DNA of 64,000 bases from Bretschneidera sinensis (Eukaryota; Streptophyta; Magnoliopsida; Brassicales; Akaniaceae): the NCBI GenBank assembly GCA_023935145.1, contig CM043698.1, positions 70,055,501-70,119,500 on the forward strand. Reading direction: 5' to 3'. Position 1 is the stretch's first letter. Every line of letters starts with the position of its first letter. A model generated the notes under the pieces. The model saw only the letters and a list, made by a program, of their open reading frames with translations, had not been told where the DNA came from and ran no database searches. Of this stretch, positions 12,701 to 24,989 are shown piece after piece. Position numbers and translations under genes: made by a program.

Positions 12701-12965
12701 CACTCATGCAATCATGATACTTCTATTATTGGTTGAAATCTCAATATAACTTTTTTCTCTCAAATGACCCTTCACTCAGGATTTCAATATGAGTAATCTT
12801 AGCTGCATATACACGTCCAAGCTCAAAGTCTGAAATTGTCAAGGTACATAACTCATGCCTTGTTTTCCTTTACGTCATTAAAAGTTTGGTCTTTTTCTTA
12901 GATGCTGAAATCTCTAAGTTACAATTTGCAGGTCAATTTGCTAGCTTCCAATGACTCGCAACTTA
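6758..12965 (+). pseudogene. LRR and WD40-repeat protein gene, degenerate, 5' truncated
   Basis: Eight exon-like blocks with matching splice signals: 6758-7346, 8145-8797, 9222-9645, 10116-10310, 11373-11429, 12780-12843, and a last one starting at 12932. The first block spans both a leucine-rich repeat part (HFRKLNMMGEFMWLDTLNLS, LPSLVEL) and an acidic linker; later blocks give WD40 repeats (LMVFGTLDGEVVVVNHE, DQDVKLWDLR, YIISGSCDEHVVRVC). The order matches a plant LRR plus transducin/WD40 protein of unclear biochemical role. Damage: TAA at 7077-7079, TAA at 8490-8492, frameshifts near 8530, 9291 and 12797, and no N-terminal exons. Splice sites remain good, so decay seems fairly recent. Expression of a truncated transcript cannot be excluded. 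Confidence 0.78.
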
Positions 12966-15900
12966 TCTAAGTTAGCTCTGGTATAGGATGCTTGAAAAAT
13001 TCTTTGTATGTGTTATAAATAAGTTAAAGTGTAAATTATATAGGATCCTGTTTAGTTGTATAAAGAAAATCTTAGGGAGAGGATACCTGTGATGTTGATG
13101 GATGGACAGGTATCATTTTTATTGCGATCATGGTATGTGCTCCCCCTAATAAATCTGACTGAGAGTAACATTGTATGCATTTTTCAGAAGCTGCTTCAGG
13201 GCATTTGTTTCATTTTTTGAGGGTAGATAACATGAAATGCTTTCATATCAGAGCCAATCAATCTTTTCACTTTTGCGGATTTTCTTGTGATCTTGTTAGG
13301 GAGAACATGATATTTCTGGTATGATGCTTTTTCCCCTTTTCTTCCCTTAATTTTTGTATCTCATTTAGCTATCTGTATTACTTACTTTCCTTGAAGTACA
13401 GGGTATTTGCAAGTGTAACCCACAAATGGAACTTGGTCTGTAAATTGGTCCGTTTATGCTTTGATAGATTGTGAATGGCACAATTTCTAGTGCCCACATT
13501 TGCTTTTCCCACGATAATGCCAACAATTTGTCTTCAACTTAAAGATTTTGCCCACTGCATGTTGTGCTTAAGCAGCTTAACTATTCAAGCATAAAGGCTG
13601 ACAGATTGTCATTCAACCATAAATAAATAGATTAAAGGAAGTTATATGGGGACCTAAAGGACCCCAATAAAGGTAGTTCCCCCTTAACTAAGTGGTTACT
13701 GTTTCTTCGAGTAAAGATAAGAGCATATTACAGGGTGGTTCCCTTTTATGGAAGAACCTATCTTTTGTTGGTTTATTGGTGGAGAATGAGATCAAATATG
13801 GGTCGTTTATATAAAGAGTTCAGATATAACCGTTAGGTTAAAAGACTGTTGTCTATTGAACTATCTTTTTTCATGAGTAGACGTTGCGAAAAGAATCACT
13901 AAAATAACATAATAACATATTTACTTCGTAGCAAAATTTTATTAATTTATGCTGATAACATTCAATTGAAACACTTACAATTGTTTCAAATGACTAGTCT
14001 TAGTTTTGGTATTGCTCAAGCTTTTGTCTTCATAAAAAAAAAAAATTAACAAGAGCTCAAAGCTCAGAAAATTATAAGCTCAATTCAAGGTAGGCTTCTA
14101 TCATGTTGACCCCACCCCCACGTGTATAGATCAGTGTCATTAAACCTTGAACCAATCTCCTAAAGAAAAAAGAAAGGAAACTAAAACTAAGATTCCTCAT
14201 GGCTAATCAATTTCTAAAACTAGAGAAATCTTGTTGACAATATCAAATTGAAATGTCAATAAAGCTATCACATATGGTACATTTAATTATGGATGGTACA
14301 CAACTAATGTAGGGAAAAAGTTAAAAAGGTTTCCAATCTAATGTTGAATGACTTGAGAACCTAATTATAGTAGCCATGCTTCTTTAGTCTCTTGTCATCT
14401 TAAACTAGACAACTTGTTGAAAGATAATCATCTTCCTCTTTTATTCAAGTAGGCTTTTAAATTGATGCTCACTATAAAAGATCATGACCAATCTTTTTCA
14501 CCATAGGCCCATCCCATCCCCTCCCTTCACAATATATTTATACCCCACTTCTTTTGGAGGGGATTACGAAATTATTTTTGATTTTAATAAATAAAAATAT
14601 ATCATATTTTTAAAATCGGTTTTTAAATAAACATAAATAAATAAATAAGTTTTTTAGAAACTGAATTTATGTCCACAATTATTTTATCAAATCGAAAACA
14701 AATTTTAGTTTCACGAATATTTAGAACTATTTTAACAATCATAATCCGAAACTATAACTAAACCAATTGTTTTTAGACAAAACTTAAATGAACGTAATTC
14801 ATAAAGTTTTTTTAAAAAAATTAATATTTTTAAAAGTAAAATTTAAGATCTTACTTACTTACGTATTCAATAAAACTCGTATAAATATATCATTTACCCA
14901 AATTTCAACCAAAAAAAATCATCAATATTTAAGTTATCATTGTGCTTTTCATCATTTTAGACCAAAATTTCCCTTATTTAAGTATTTAGTGCCAACGTCC
15001 GACGGTGCACGTTGAAATCAAAACATTTGGTCGAATAGTACCAAAAATTATTGAATAACCACATCATCTTTATGTTTTATATTCCGTTAGGGTTTTAAAT
15101 TAAATTGACAGCGCACGTGGATTGGTTTGGCGCGTAAGGAGGAAGTTTGTTGGTGCGTCAAAAGAAGGTATCATGTTTGGGGGCCCAGAGAAGACTATGC
15201 TTCTGTAGTGTGTACCCTCTGATTTATTTATATAAAAACCATTATTACGGAATTTTTATTATTATGCTACACTAATAAGAAACACATTATTATAACATGG
15301 ATGTTTCCTTTTCCTTGTCAGGTTAGATAAAATGAAACAGTGGAACATAGTATTTTTTTATAAAAACAATTATAAAATTAAAAATTATTTAATATTTGAT
15401 AAAAAAAAATTATCAAACTAAAAATTAATAAAAGCCAGAGCAAACTAAGTAAATCCTGGAGTATCAGTTTGTTTCTTTTTTTTTGCCTTTTTCTTTTGTC
15501 CTTTTTTCCGCTCCCTGGCCCTGCTAAGTTGTCTCCTTACTGTCACGTGTAATAAAGTTTGGCCCATGGGCTCATTTTTCTCACTGACAAATGTATAAAA
15601 GCATTTTGATTCTTATTAATAAAATATATTTAAAAAAAGTATATACATAACAAAATTAAATATATTATAATACCATGTCTCTCTACTGTAATTTGCAAGT
15701 TGCATTAAGAGGTGCAAGATCACAATTCACACCTAATTGATTATTGTACTGGGAAAAATAATTTTTAAAGCTTTTCCTTAAAAAAAAAACAAATTAATTA
15801 TATAAGATCAGAATAAAGAGTGATGAGGATGTCTTTGTCCATAAGGAACATCAATTTTGTCTGCTGCACTTGGCTTTTTATAAATAATGAACATGACCTA

Positions 15901-16830
15901 CAAATGACTAAACCAAACCGATTATAGCGGCTGGTTTAAACCAATTTGTTTAAATTTTTTTTTTAAAAAAAATCATGATTAACTTATAAATATAATACCC
16001 ATATTTTCTTATCATATAGATTACAGAATTGAATGTAATCATCTCTTATATTTTATCTTTTCAATTTGAGTGTAAGTAAGATTTGACACTATGTTTTTTA
16101 TGGAAGATAAATGATTTTACTTAAAAAAATGTTGCTTTTAATTCTTTTTTAAGATAATTCTCAAACAATCGTCATACAGTAATTAGAAAATTTTTTAGAT
16201 CAATTCACCATTAAATAAGTGTCAAGTGTCACTAATCTAATTAAGAGTTTTTTGCTTAGACTTGTGTCATGGGAATTTTTTAGACCAAATATATTTTCCA
16301 CAATCAAATTGAGAGAGAGAGAGAAAATTTCTTTGTACTCTCTTTTTATTGACCCCTAAAGAATATCATGTCTTAAAAAATTTCATGATACATGTTAGGT
16401 AGGAATTTTCTCATCTAATATCGCATTGATTCAAAAATATATTTATGAAGAATATCTTAATTTTTACCAAAAATGGGTTTTTATATGATTTTCCTTATGC
16501 ATTTTACTCACAATCTCAATTTAATCCCTTATTTTAAATTACATCAATTTATCATTTACATTTTAAATAATCTCTAATAGCTCTTGAAAAAAAAATTATA
16601 TATAAAAAAACACAAATGCCCCACTTTGTGAGATGTACTATCAAATGCAGAGATGATAATAGTAGTTTTAAAAGGAATTAAAAAAAAAAAAAAAGGAAAG
16701 AAAGCGAGGGTGCTTGGGTGGATTGATCACAAATGTGGCTTGAAGATATTTGTTTTATGGTGGGACGCATTAGGACAAGAATTCCCCAAATCAGAACACA
16801 AATACTATGAAGATCAATTAGAAATTGAGA

Positions 16831-16902
<72 letters not shown>

Positions 16903-18660
16903 TATCTTAGCCATATATCACACCATATGCCAACGCATAGAAAACACAATCCTATCATGAAAGATTTTGCGATGTGTTACGTATCAATGTGTGTTTGACT
17001 CAATTCTACACAAAAACAAACCATTTGCTTGTCCCTATTTGTTTAATTATAATGAAAAGCGAATAATAAACAAAAATAATTCTCAGGTGGGTTGTATTTT
17101 CCGTAAGAAATTGGATTTATATGCTTGCAAGGTTGTGTTCGTTCTGTCAATCAAATCCCGGATATTCTTTTTATTGGCAAGTTTATTTATTTTTATTTTC
17201 ACTCATCCATCCTTTCTAAATATGTTGTTTAAAGTTTTAGTTTGTTTCTGATTGTGTATTGCGGTTATTGATGACTAGAATGAGTTAGGTCTAAGTTGGT
17301 AAATTCGGATATGTTCTTGAGGTTGGATTCACGTTAGCCTAGTTCGAGATAACCGAAAGAAGAAGCCACTCGAAATGTTGTGTTTTTGAGAAGTCTTTCT
17401 ATTACTTAAAAGGAAAAGAATAAGAGAAAAGAGGATAATATTTTAAAAAGTGTGTAAATAATAGTTCATCTGAAATTATGAACTACGTTATATATAATCG
17501 TTATATATAATCAGAAATCTTATCATAATAGAAAAAGATAATAGATCTCTCAAAAGATGTTATTAATTTACCCTAATGTGATATGAGTTTCTAGATTCTC
17601 TTTTTTTTGAATAAATGTCCTCTCTTTTTTAGGATATGAAATGACTTGAGTGCTTTTGTAGGTGATCACGTGTCACCGTTCTATTGGGTGGTGTATTTAC
17701 CCACATTAATTGTTTAAACATATGTATCTTCAAATTATCTTTCATGTTAAATAAAATTTAGTTGTGCAGTTCAAAGAAATAAATAAATATATATATATAT
17801 ATATATATTCACAATAAATAAATATTCTTTTAATGGTTATAAAATACCTTCAATAGAATTACATATTGTTAACTGTCATTGTACTACGTAATTTTTATGA
17901 CTAAATCTTCATAACATATTAGCATCTCAACAAACGCATTTTATGTGATAAAATAATATTCTAACAATTATCTTCTTATCCTATCAGTATGCTAAGTATA
18001 ATGATCACATATTCTCTATTAGAAAACCGAACTTACAAATAAACCTTAAGAGAAGAACAATCCAGTTAGAATCACCAAAAGAAATAAGAACAATTGAAAA
18101 TATGAAGAAGATAAGAAGCAATAGAAAAAATCAACATGGGTTAAAGAAAAGAGAGATAAATAGTGTAGAAGTTAGTTTAAGTAGGAGAGTTAAGAAGTTA
18201 AGTCTGAGTGAGATGAGTGGGATAATGGGAAAAAAAATGTTAGGAATTTGAGTCAATTTAATTACATATACAACCTTATTTGAATATTTAATTTATATAT
18301 TTAAGTATATATGTGTAAATATTTGTGATTCTTAATAACATGTGAAAGTGGAAGCGTTTACCCTAACTTTCATACTTGACAATAAAATCAATCTTTAAAA
18401 GTGTTGATAAAAAAATAATGGTTAATATTATTTTTGAGGTATGAATTTTATAACTTGTAATAAATTGCTCACAACCTTTAAAATCAGACAATTTATTTTT
18501 TTTAAACTTTGGAGCTATAACAAATTCTCTCATTCATTAATTATTTTAGTTAAATCTAACAAATTTTTCACACGTATGGTAAAAGTATGCAGTGTTCACC
18601 ATATTATACTCATATGGTCGTATATTTTTGCCACACATGTAAAAGGTCTGTTAGATTAAA
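12966..18660. other. Intergenic AT-rich region
   Basis: No coding region supported. It holds a (TA)n microsatellite (16832-16900), a shorter TA run near 17788-17808, a GA run near 16313, and many A/T homopolymers. Open frames in it are short and of low complexity. Confidence 0.6.
16832..16900. repeat. (TA)n microsatellite
   Basis: About 34 uninterrupted TA units. The tyrosine-isoleucine reading frames over it on both strands are artefacts. Confidence 0.95.
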
Positions 18661-18668
18661 TTGAAAAA

Positions 18669-19273
18669 CATAATTATCATAACTAGACTGGACCGATTGG
18701 TCTAATCGATTCAACCTTGAACCAAAGACCAGGCCAATCAAATTCCTATAAAAGACTGATAAGAGGTTCAATCATTTGAACTAATGTGAACCGATCGGTT
18801 TCTTGTGCGAACCGATCTAATTTTTAAAAACTAAATTAAATTCACCTTTTAGTTAAAAATAGGCTAGGTAGTGAGTTGGTAAAAATGTTAGCACACACTA
18901 CCAAACTAGCCATTTTCTTGTGAAATTAGTGTTCGTATTTAATACTTAACTCTTATCTCATATAATATATATATCAAAGTTTTGAAGACAGTCTTAATTC
19001 ATATTGTTCAACTCTTATGAATGGTTATTTGTTAATTTATCATGATTAAGGCATGATTTATTAGTTACTTTTATCAAACTTTAGTTCATATTCAATGATA
19101 ATTTTGTAGATTTATACTTTTATAAGTAATTATATAATTAATAAATATTATTATAATTATTGCATTTTTAAATTATTAATTAAAAACTAACGGTTCGACC
19201 ATTGATCCACTGGTTGAATCAAGGACCCAATGTTTCAACCGATTCATTTACCGGTCCAGTTCTGATAACTATG
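18669..19273. mobile_element. hAT-type MITE (605 bp) with 8-bp target duplication
   Basis: The left end CATAATTATCATAACTAGAC and the inverted right end CATAGTTATCAGAACTGGAC form imperfect terminal inverted repeats, each followed by CTGGACC or GGACC and further inverted similarity. Both ends are flanked by the same 8 bp, TTGAAAAA (18661-18668 and 19274-19281), the duplication length of hAT transposons. No transposase is encoded, so it would have been moved in trans. Confidence 0.85.
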
Positions 19274-19281
19274 TTGAAAAA

Positions 19282-20612
19282 TTAAACGTACAAGACAATT
19301 TACTACAATTCTAAAGACAGAGGAGAAATTGTTTAATTTTAAAGATTGTTGGTAATTTGTTACCAATATAAAATTCAGATAGAAAAAATAATATTACCCA
19401 AAAAAATCAAAACGGAGGTGTAACATCACAAAATTTTAGATTTGATTCTCATAATTATTTCTCTCACTTTTAGTTCGTTAAAAAGCAAGATATATTACGA
19501 AATAGTATAGTGGTCCTTGTGGATGTATCAAATTTATACAGAATTGCTTCAATATAGAAGGTTAAAAAAAAAAAACCGACACTTACTATACTTTGAACGT
19601 ATCAAATTTTGTGTAACTGTGGTCCTCCATTTATCTTCGTTCAACTAAAATACAGAGACTGAGCAAAGATTGATATTTTGAAGCTGTGGCCGTGTGGGGA
19701 AGAAGTGGGGAAAATATTTAAAGTTAATTTTTTAATCTATTTACCAAAAAAGTTATTTACTTTTTTATACTCTTTTCACAAAAGGGTAAAAATGATCAAA
19801 GCTGTATCCACTAAAAATGAAATAAAGTTAAAACGCGTTTTTTTTTGGGCCCCTAAGCGCGGGAACTTTTATCGTTTCACATGCTTATTGTCTCATTCTA
19901 CAAAGCATGATAAGCATTTTAGTACTATCAAAATAAATTCCCAACCACCAAAAACTCTGTCCAGGATAATATATTTTACAGTAAGATTTGACAATTTATA
20001 TTTTATAATTTAAAAATATATATGGAGTAACGTTATTTTTTATTTATACATGAATCTCAATTAAAAATATATTTTACAATGATATTTGGATTAAATTTAA
20101 ATCAATTTTAAGTTTGATTTTATTTTTTAAAATTTATTAAATAAAATCTTACTAAATCATAATTAAAAATAATTTAATTAAAATTTTAATAAATTTTAAA
20201 AATATATATATTTTTAATTTAAAATTAACTTTAATTATCCACCATGTGACCATAAAAAAGCCATCCATTTTCATGGGTCACCTCAATTAGTGCCACTTTC
20301 GTTCTCTCAAATAATGTCCCGACAAGGATATAACTTAAATATCTATAATGGTCAAAGAAAAAGTTTGCCTCTTGCATATAATTGTATATATTAAAAAGTA
20401 TTTTAAAATTTTAATTTATCAAAAAAATTTGTGATCTGTCTTTGTTGGAAAAGAAAGTGTAAACACTAAACAAGGATGGCTGCTCATGTGTAAATTAAAA
20501 ATAAAAAATTGAGTACTATCCCTTGATTTCTTTAAAAGAAAATCATATCACTCCAAACAATTAGGAGTGCCATTGAGGGTGAAAGAGACTAGAAGAAGAG
20601 GTAATTATTTAA
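19282..20612. other. Intergenic AT-rich region
   Basis: No gene recognised. An open frame at 19678-20013 is lysine- and phenylalanine-rich and has no recognisable domain. Confidence 0.55.
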
Positions 20613-20823
20613 TCTAGAGGTGATAATTTGTGAATTTTTCATATTTAATTTATTTGAATCGTATTTTTTTAAATAAATATTAATAAAAATGAATAAATTT
20701 TTTCATGAACGGATAATATTTATGATTTTTAATTATTTCAAGTTCAAATTTGGATTCGGATAGAAAGGTAGTTAAATGAATATATAAAATTTTGTAAGTA
20801 ATCTATCTATTATCATTCCTAGA
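20613..20823. repeat. MITE-like repeat, copy 1
   Basis: Begins TCTAGAGGTGATAAT and ends with its near-inverse ATTATCATTCCTAGA. Its second half aligns directly with the following repeat at 20829-21035. Confidence 0.5.
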
Positions 20824-20828
20824 TCAAT

Positions 20829-21035
20829 ACGGATGGCAATTTACGAGTTTTTTTACGGTTAACCGATCCAAATCGTATCCGTTTAAGTGGGTATGGATAG
20901 AAATAAATGAGCTTTTCAAGATTACGAATAGTATTTCATGATTTTTAACGGTTTCAAATTTAAATACGAATAGAAGAGTAACTAAACAGATACAATTATG
21001 ATATATAATAGATAGTCTACCCATTAGCATCCCTA
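20829..21035. repeat. MITE-like repeat, copy 2
   Basis: Begins ACGGATGGCAATTTACGAG and ends CCCATTAGCATCCCTAA. The ends are inverted relatives of each other, and the GGATGGCAAT end type is common in short plant DNA repeats. A diverged neighbour of copy 1. Confidence 0.5.
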
Positions 21036-21506
21036 AATTAATCAAATAATCCACATAACTTACTTTAATAAGCCTAATTATCTTGTACATAAACTTTTCT
21101 TTCATATAACTACTTGAAACCAAAAATTTATATAGTCAAACAAAGCTTTTTGACTTAAATGTTAGTTTTGAATTTTTCACTTAAAATACTCGGAATTGAT
21201 TTTTTTTCTTGGTCAATATAAAAAAACTTAGTCAATCATATAATTTAAATTGTCTTTATCACTTTATGGTGGCTGTTGCTATAAAAATATCTTAAGTGGC
21301 CCTAGCGTGCCACACGTGCAGTCGCTTTTATTCAAAAGAAGGTCTGTAGAATGCTAAATTGGTAAAGCCCCACCATGTGAATTAAGCTTCCATTTGGTAG
21401 TCTCGCGGGGGTCAATCGCATGTATGTGAACTATAGTTTCATCATCAAGAATAACTGTAGTCCTGCGCTTAGCACTGCGGTTGCACATTTCTTCAAGTGG
21501 GAGTAA
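21036..21506. other. Spacer, no gene recognised
   Basis: Mixed AT-rich and moderately GC-rich sequence between the MITE-like pair and the Tat LTR. No feature supported. Confidence 0.5.
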
Positions 21507-21880
21507 TGTTATATAAGTTGGAATTTTAATTTAGAGGTTGATATAAGATAAATATACCTCTAAATCAAAAGATGACACCTATCAAACATAAAAGTAAAAT
21601 GGTAATTTTTACTCTCCTAGACCTTATAAATAAAAGGGTCTTTCAAGCTGTAAGAATTCAATTCACTCCTTGGTTCCTGCTCCCTCTAACTTATAGTCTG
21701 ATTTAATTTTCAGATGGTCATTCCTGGAGCAAACCACTCCGTGTCGGCTTTCTTTCAAGTACCCCGTATTCAGCACACATCATACTACAACCCAATATTC
21801 AACCCGACTCTAGCACCTATCTCACTCCAAGTATCCGACCCGACTTCAATATTCGACCCGACCTATTTTCAATTTCAACA
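21507..21880 (+). repeat. Tat 5' LTR
   Basis: Starts TGTTATATAAG and ends TTTCAACA. Shared blocks with the 3' copy include AAGATGACAC, TAAAATGGTAATT, a TATA-like CTTATAAATAAAAGGGTC near 21625, CAAGCTGTAAG and repeated CGACCCGAC or CAACCCGAC motifs. It is about 60 bp longer than the 3' copy, mainly from an extra segment near its start. Confidence 0.8.
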
Positions 21881-21883
21881 GAA

Positions 21884-21903
21884 TTGATGTCGTCTGTGGG
21901 AAA
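21884..21903 (+). promoter_or_regulatory. Degenerate primer binding site
   Basis: TTGATGTCGTCTGTGGGAAA resembles the TTGGCGCCGTCTGTGGGAA leader used by many gypsy elements, with the GCGCC core changed. Its position a few bases inside the LTR end supports the call. Confidence 0.6.
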
Positions 21904-22379
21904 CGTATAAATTACATCTCTATTGAAAAATGCCACCAAGAAAAAACTCAAACTGAAACACTGCTCAAACAACCTTCGGTCCATTCGAACTACCACCACC
22001 CTCTCTTACGAAAGGAATGAACCCTTTTTCGGGCTTCGACAAGTAACAACTTAATTGAGACGAACGAAGGGCAGAACGTGTCTGACCAACAATAAGGTTC
22101 ACAGTCAAACCAAGCAATTCAGAACGAAACTCGTGGGACCGACCACAACCAATCTATCAGTAGAGCTGAGTACGACGCTCTTTAGCGACGACTTGAGGAA
22201 GTTGTTGCACGCCTCGGACGACCCGAGCCAAGCAGGACTCAAAACCCCCAATCCATAATCCGAACCGCCTACACTATCCGTAAGACTACCGACTTAACCC
22301 CTGGGCATCGACACATCTGACCCGAGGAGGTCAACTCAGAAAGAAGACATGAAACCTCAGCACGGGACAAAAGTCGAGC

Positions 22380-24900
22380 GTGTCCTCAAGAAAGAAGAGA
22401 ACTGAGTATACGAAGCTACAAAGCCCGCAACGGTCAGTTCACGATAATGAATATATCTCAAACTCACACCCATCCAAAAAACAACAAGAGCAAGACAAGT
22501 ATGAGGTAGACAAACAACTAAAAGAAATGAACAAACGGATTGGATTCGCCATTAAAGCCACTCGGGGAAACATCCTTGACGAGATCAAGCTCGCAGGTAA
22601 TCCCTTCTCACAAAAACTCATGGAAGAAAAGATGCCTCCAAATTTCAAAATGTTGCACATGGAGCCTTACATGGGTAAAACATGCCCAATAGACCACCTG
22701 GAGACCTTCAAATCCTTGATTTTCCTACACGGTCATTTAGAAGCAGCAATGTGTCGTGCTTTCCCAATAAGCTTACGGGAAACAACAAGAACATGGTTCT
22801 CAATGTTGCCTACAGTCTGATCAAATCATTTGATGAGCTTAGTGAAATGTTCGCAACACATTTGTTCAGCAGCTAAGGCCCTAAAAGGACCCCTGAAAGT
22901 TTGCACAATATCACTCAGCATGGGGATGAAAGCCTCCGTGAATACATCTCGCGGTTCTTCTCTGCCATGGTAATAGTAAGGGACTTAGACCAAAGAGTAG
23001 TAGTCATGGCCTTCACCAACGACCTCAAATCCTCTGACTTCAGTCATTATCTTTCTAGAAATTAGTTATAGACCATGTCATCCTTTCTGGCTAAGGCTGA
23101 CGAGTTCGTAATCATAGAAGAAGGCTAAGCCTTCCGCAAAAGAAGAGACGAGACCTTCATGAAAAAGAAAAAAAAAATTCTAAGTAACCAAGGCCCATAA
23201 GCGAACAAAAGAAAGTAGGACAAAACGATGTCCGAAAATTCGAGAGTCCCTCGGGGATATGAGACCTACACACATCTCATTACCTCCAGGGCAAACCTCC
23301 TGATGGAGATAGAGAACCAAGACATCGTCAAACAACCTCCCAAAATCAGGACCTCAGTTGCAAAAAGATATAAGGGTCATTTTTGTCGCTTTCACAATGT
23401 AGAGGTACAAACCCAAGAGGGGAGGTGAATTGGGTTTTAAAAACTTTTTGCAATTAACAAAAAAGTTTTAACAATTTAATCAAGTAAAACACACAATAAA
23501 TAAATTGCTTAAAACTAAAGAAGTAACGGAAGAGAATATGCAAACTCCATTTATAGTGGTTCGACAATATCAGAATCACTCTGACCCTACGTCCACTCTC
23601 TCCAATGAACCTCCTTGAAGCAATCCACTAATGATAGTCGAGTAATTTCATGGGTGTTGCCCAAACCTTACAAGTACTCTCTTCCACAAGGAAGTTACAA
23701 GGAAATGTTTAATTTCTAAACACTCTAAAAGTTATACCAACTCTTTCGCTTCAGTGATTGATATTGAATGCAAAGGAAAATAAGAGAGAGAGAGAGAGCA
23801 ATAAATGCTTTACAAGATGAAGATGATCTTTCTTTTAAGAACAAAGCTTGATAAATGGCTCAAAAGAAATTCTCAAAGCTTTCAAGAGTATTAATGAGCT
23901 ATTTGAGAAATTGAGTGTTCTTGCTTATTGTTTAAATGCTCATTTATAAGGGATTTTTATAGCCTTGGCTTTATATAGCCGTTAGAAATAAGTTGGGTTG
24001 GTTTGGAGCATTAAATGCTCAAATCTCGCGTCTAGATTTTGAAAATTAGCCTTTTTTCTCAACAGTACAGCCAACTGTCATATCTTGAATTTGAAATTCT
24101 AGGTTTGAAATGATTTGAACAGTCAACTGTCTAAATGAGCAGTCAACTGTAAAACTTTATGTTTTTTTTCACAGTCAACTGTCTATTGAACCCTAAGTAG
24201 ATTGTCCATTTTGTTTTCAACATTGTCAGTTATAGAGATTTGGATAATTGACTGTCTAAATGGGCAGTCGACTGTGAAACTCTCTGTCCTTTTCGTAGTC
24301 AACTATCCATTGGCCACAGTCGACTATCCATTTTAATTTTCAAAATGGTCAGTTACAGAGACTTGGACAGTTGACTGTCGAGAATGTACAACCAACTATC
24401 AGTTTTAGAAAACCTAGATTTTAAATCAATTTTTGACAGAAATGAGTTTTCGATTGACCAAAAATATTTTTCAAAAGAGTTTTTAAGCCAAGATCAAGCT
24501 GAGAAACTAAAAGAGAGATTTACATGTAAAGGTAATCTACCTTTGAATCTAAACTTGGTCTTTGATCTTTTTCGAATGTCTCTCAAGTGCAATCTTTTCT
24601 TCTCTATGCTTGACTTACATCTTGTCTTTGAGTTGGATACTTAAGCTTAATGAAAAACACTTAGATAAAACCATTAGCCTAGTTAAAGCATAGTTTGGTC
24701 ATAACTAAAATCAAATAAGGTTCAACACACAAGGACCACAGCCATGACACGAACGAGTTCAGACATCTGAGAGATGAGATTGAAAGTCTGATATAGAGGA
24801 GCTATTTATAGAAATTTGTAAAAATAGATTCAAGAATAATCCCAAGACATATAAGCCCAAAACATTGAAGTCCAAGAAGCCTAAACCCTAGGGAGAGGAC
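22380..24900 (+). pseudogene. gag: Tat gag, interrupted by a solo LTR
   Basis: The capsid-type gag domain shows PPNFKMLHMEPYMGKTCPID, DHLETFKSL and MCRAFPISLRETTRTWFSML (about 22635-22810), then a stop at 22818-22820 and more stops and frame changes. The zinc-knuckle-like part starts CRFH near 23385, is cut at 23397 by the solo LTR, and resumes after 24727 with DHSHDTNEFRHLRDEIESLI, the usual continuation. The join across the insert is exact once one copy of the 5-bp duplication is dropped. Non-functional. Confidence 0.8.
23398..24727 (-). repeat. Solo LTR of a SIRE-type copia element, with target duplication
   Basis: This 1330-bp sequence resembles the LTRs at 42999-44208 and 59020-60519 (shared GGTGAATTGGG, CCTACGTCCACTCTCTCC, CCTCCTTGAAG, TTATATAGCC and the AAATAAGGTTCAACA end). 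It is flanked by CACAA on both sides (23393-23397 and 24728-24732). The transcriptional direction is minus. A TATA box lies at about 23968-23978. About ten copies of a CAGTCAACTGTC-type motif lie at 24068-24400. A solo LTR of this kind is left after LTR-LTR recombination. Confidence 0.88.
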
Positions 24901-24989
24901 TCGAGCAAGACAAAGCTGGACCATATCAGAGGATGATAACAAATGACACTCATCCAAAATTAAGTCGGATAACGCTCCCACAGCAGGCT

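Noticed and set aside
16653..16914. Open frames on both strands with long YI/IY runs
   Set aside because: They are translations of the (TA)n microsatellite; the same holds at 41666-42070 (part) and 49875-50148 (part).
22055..22258. Short open frame between the Tat LTR and gag
   Set aside because: Leader sequence; no gag motif and no support for coding.
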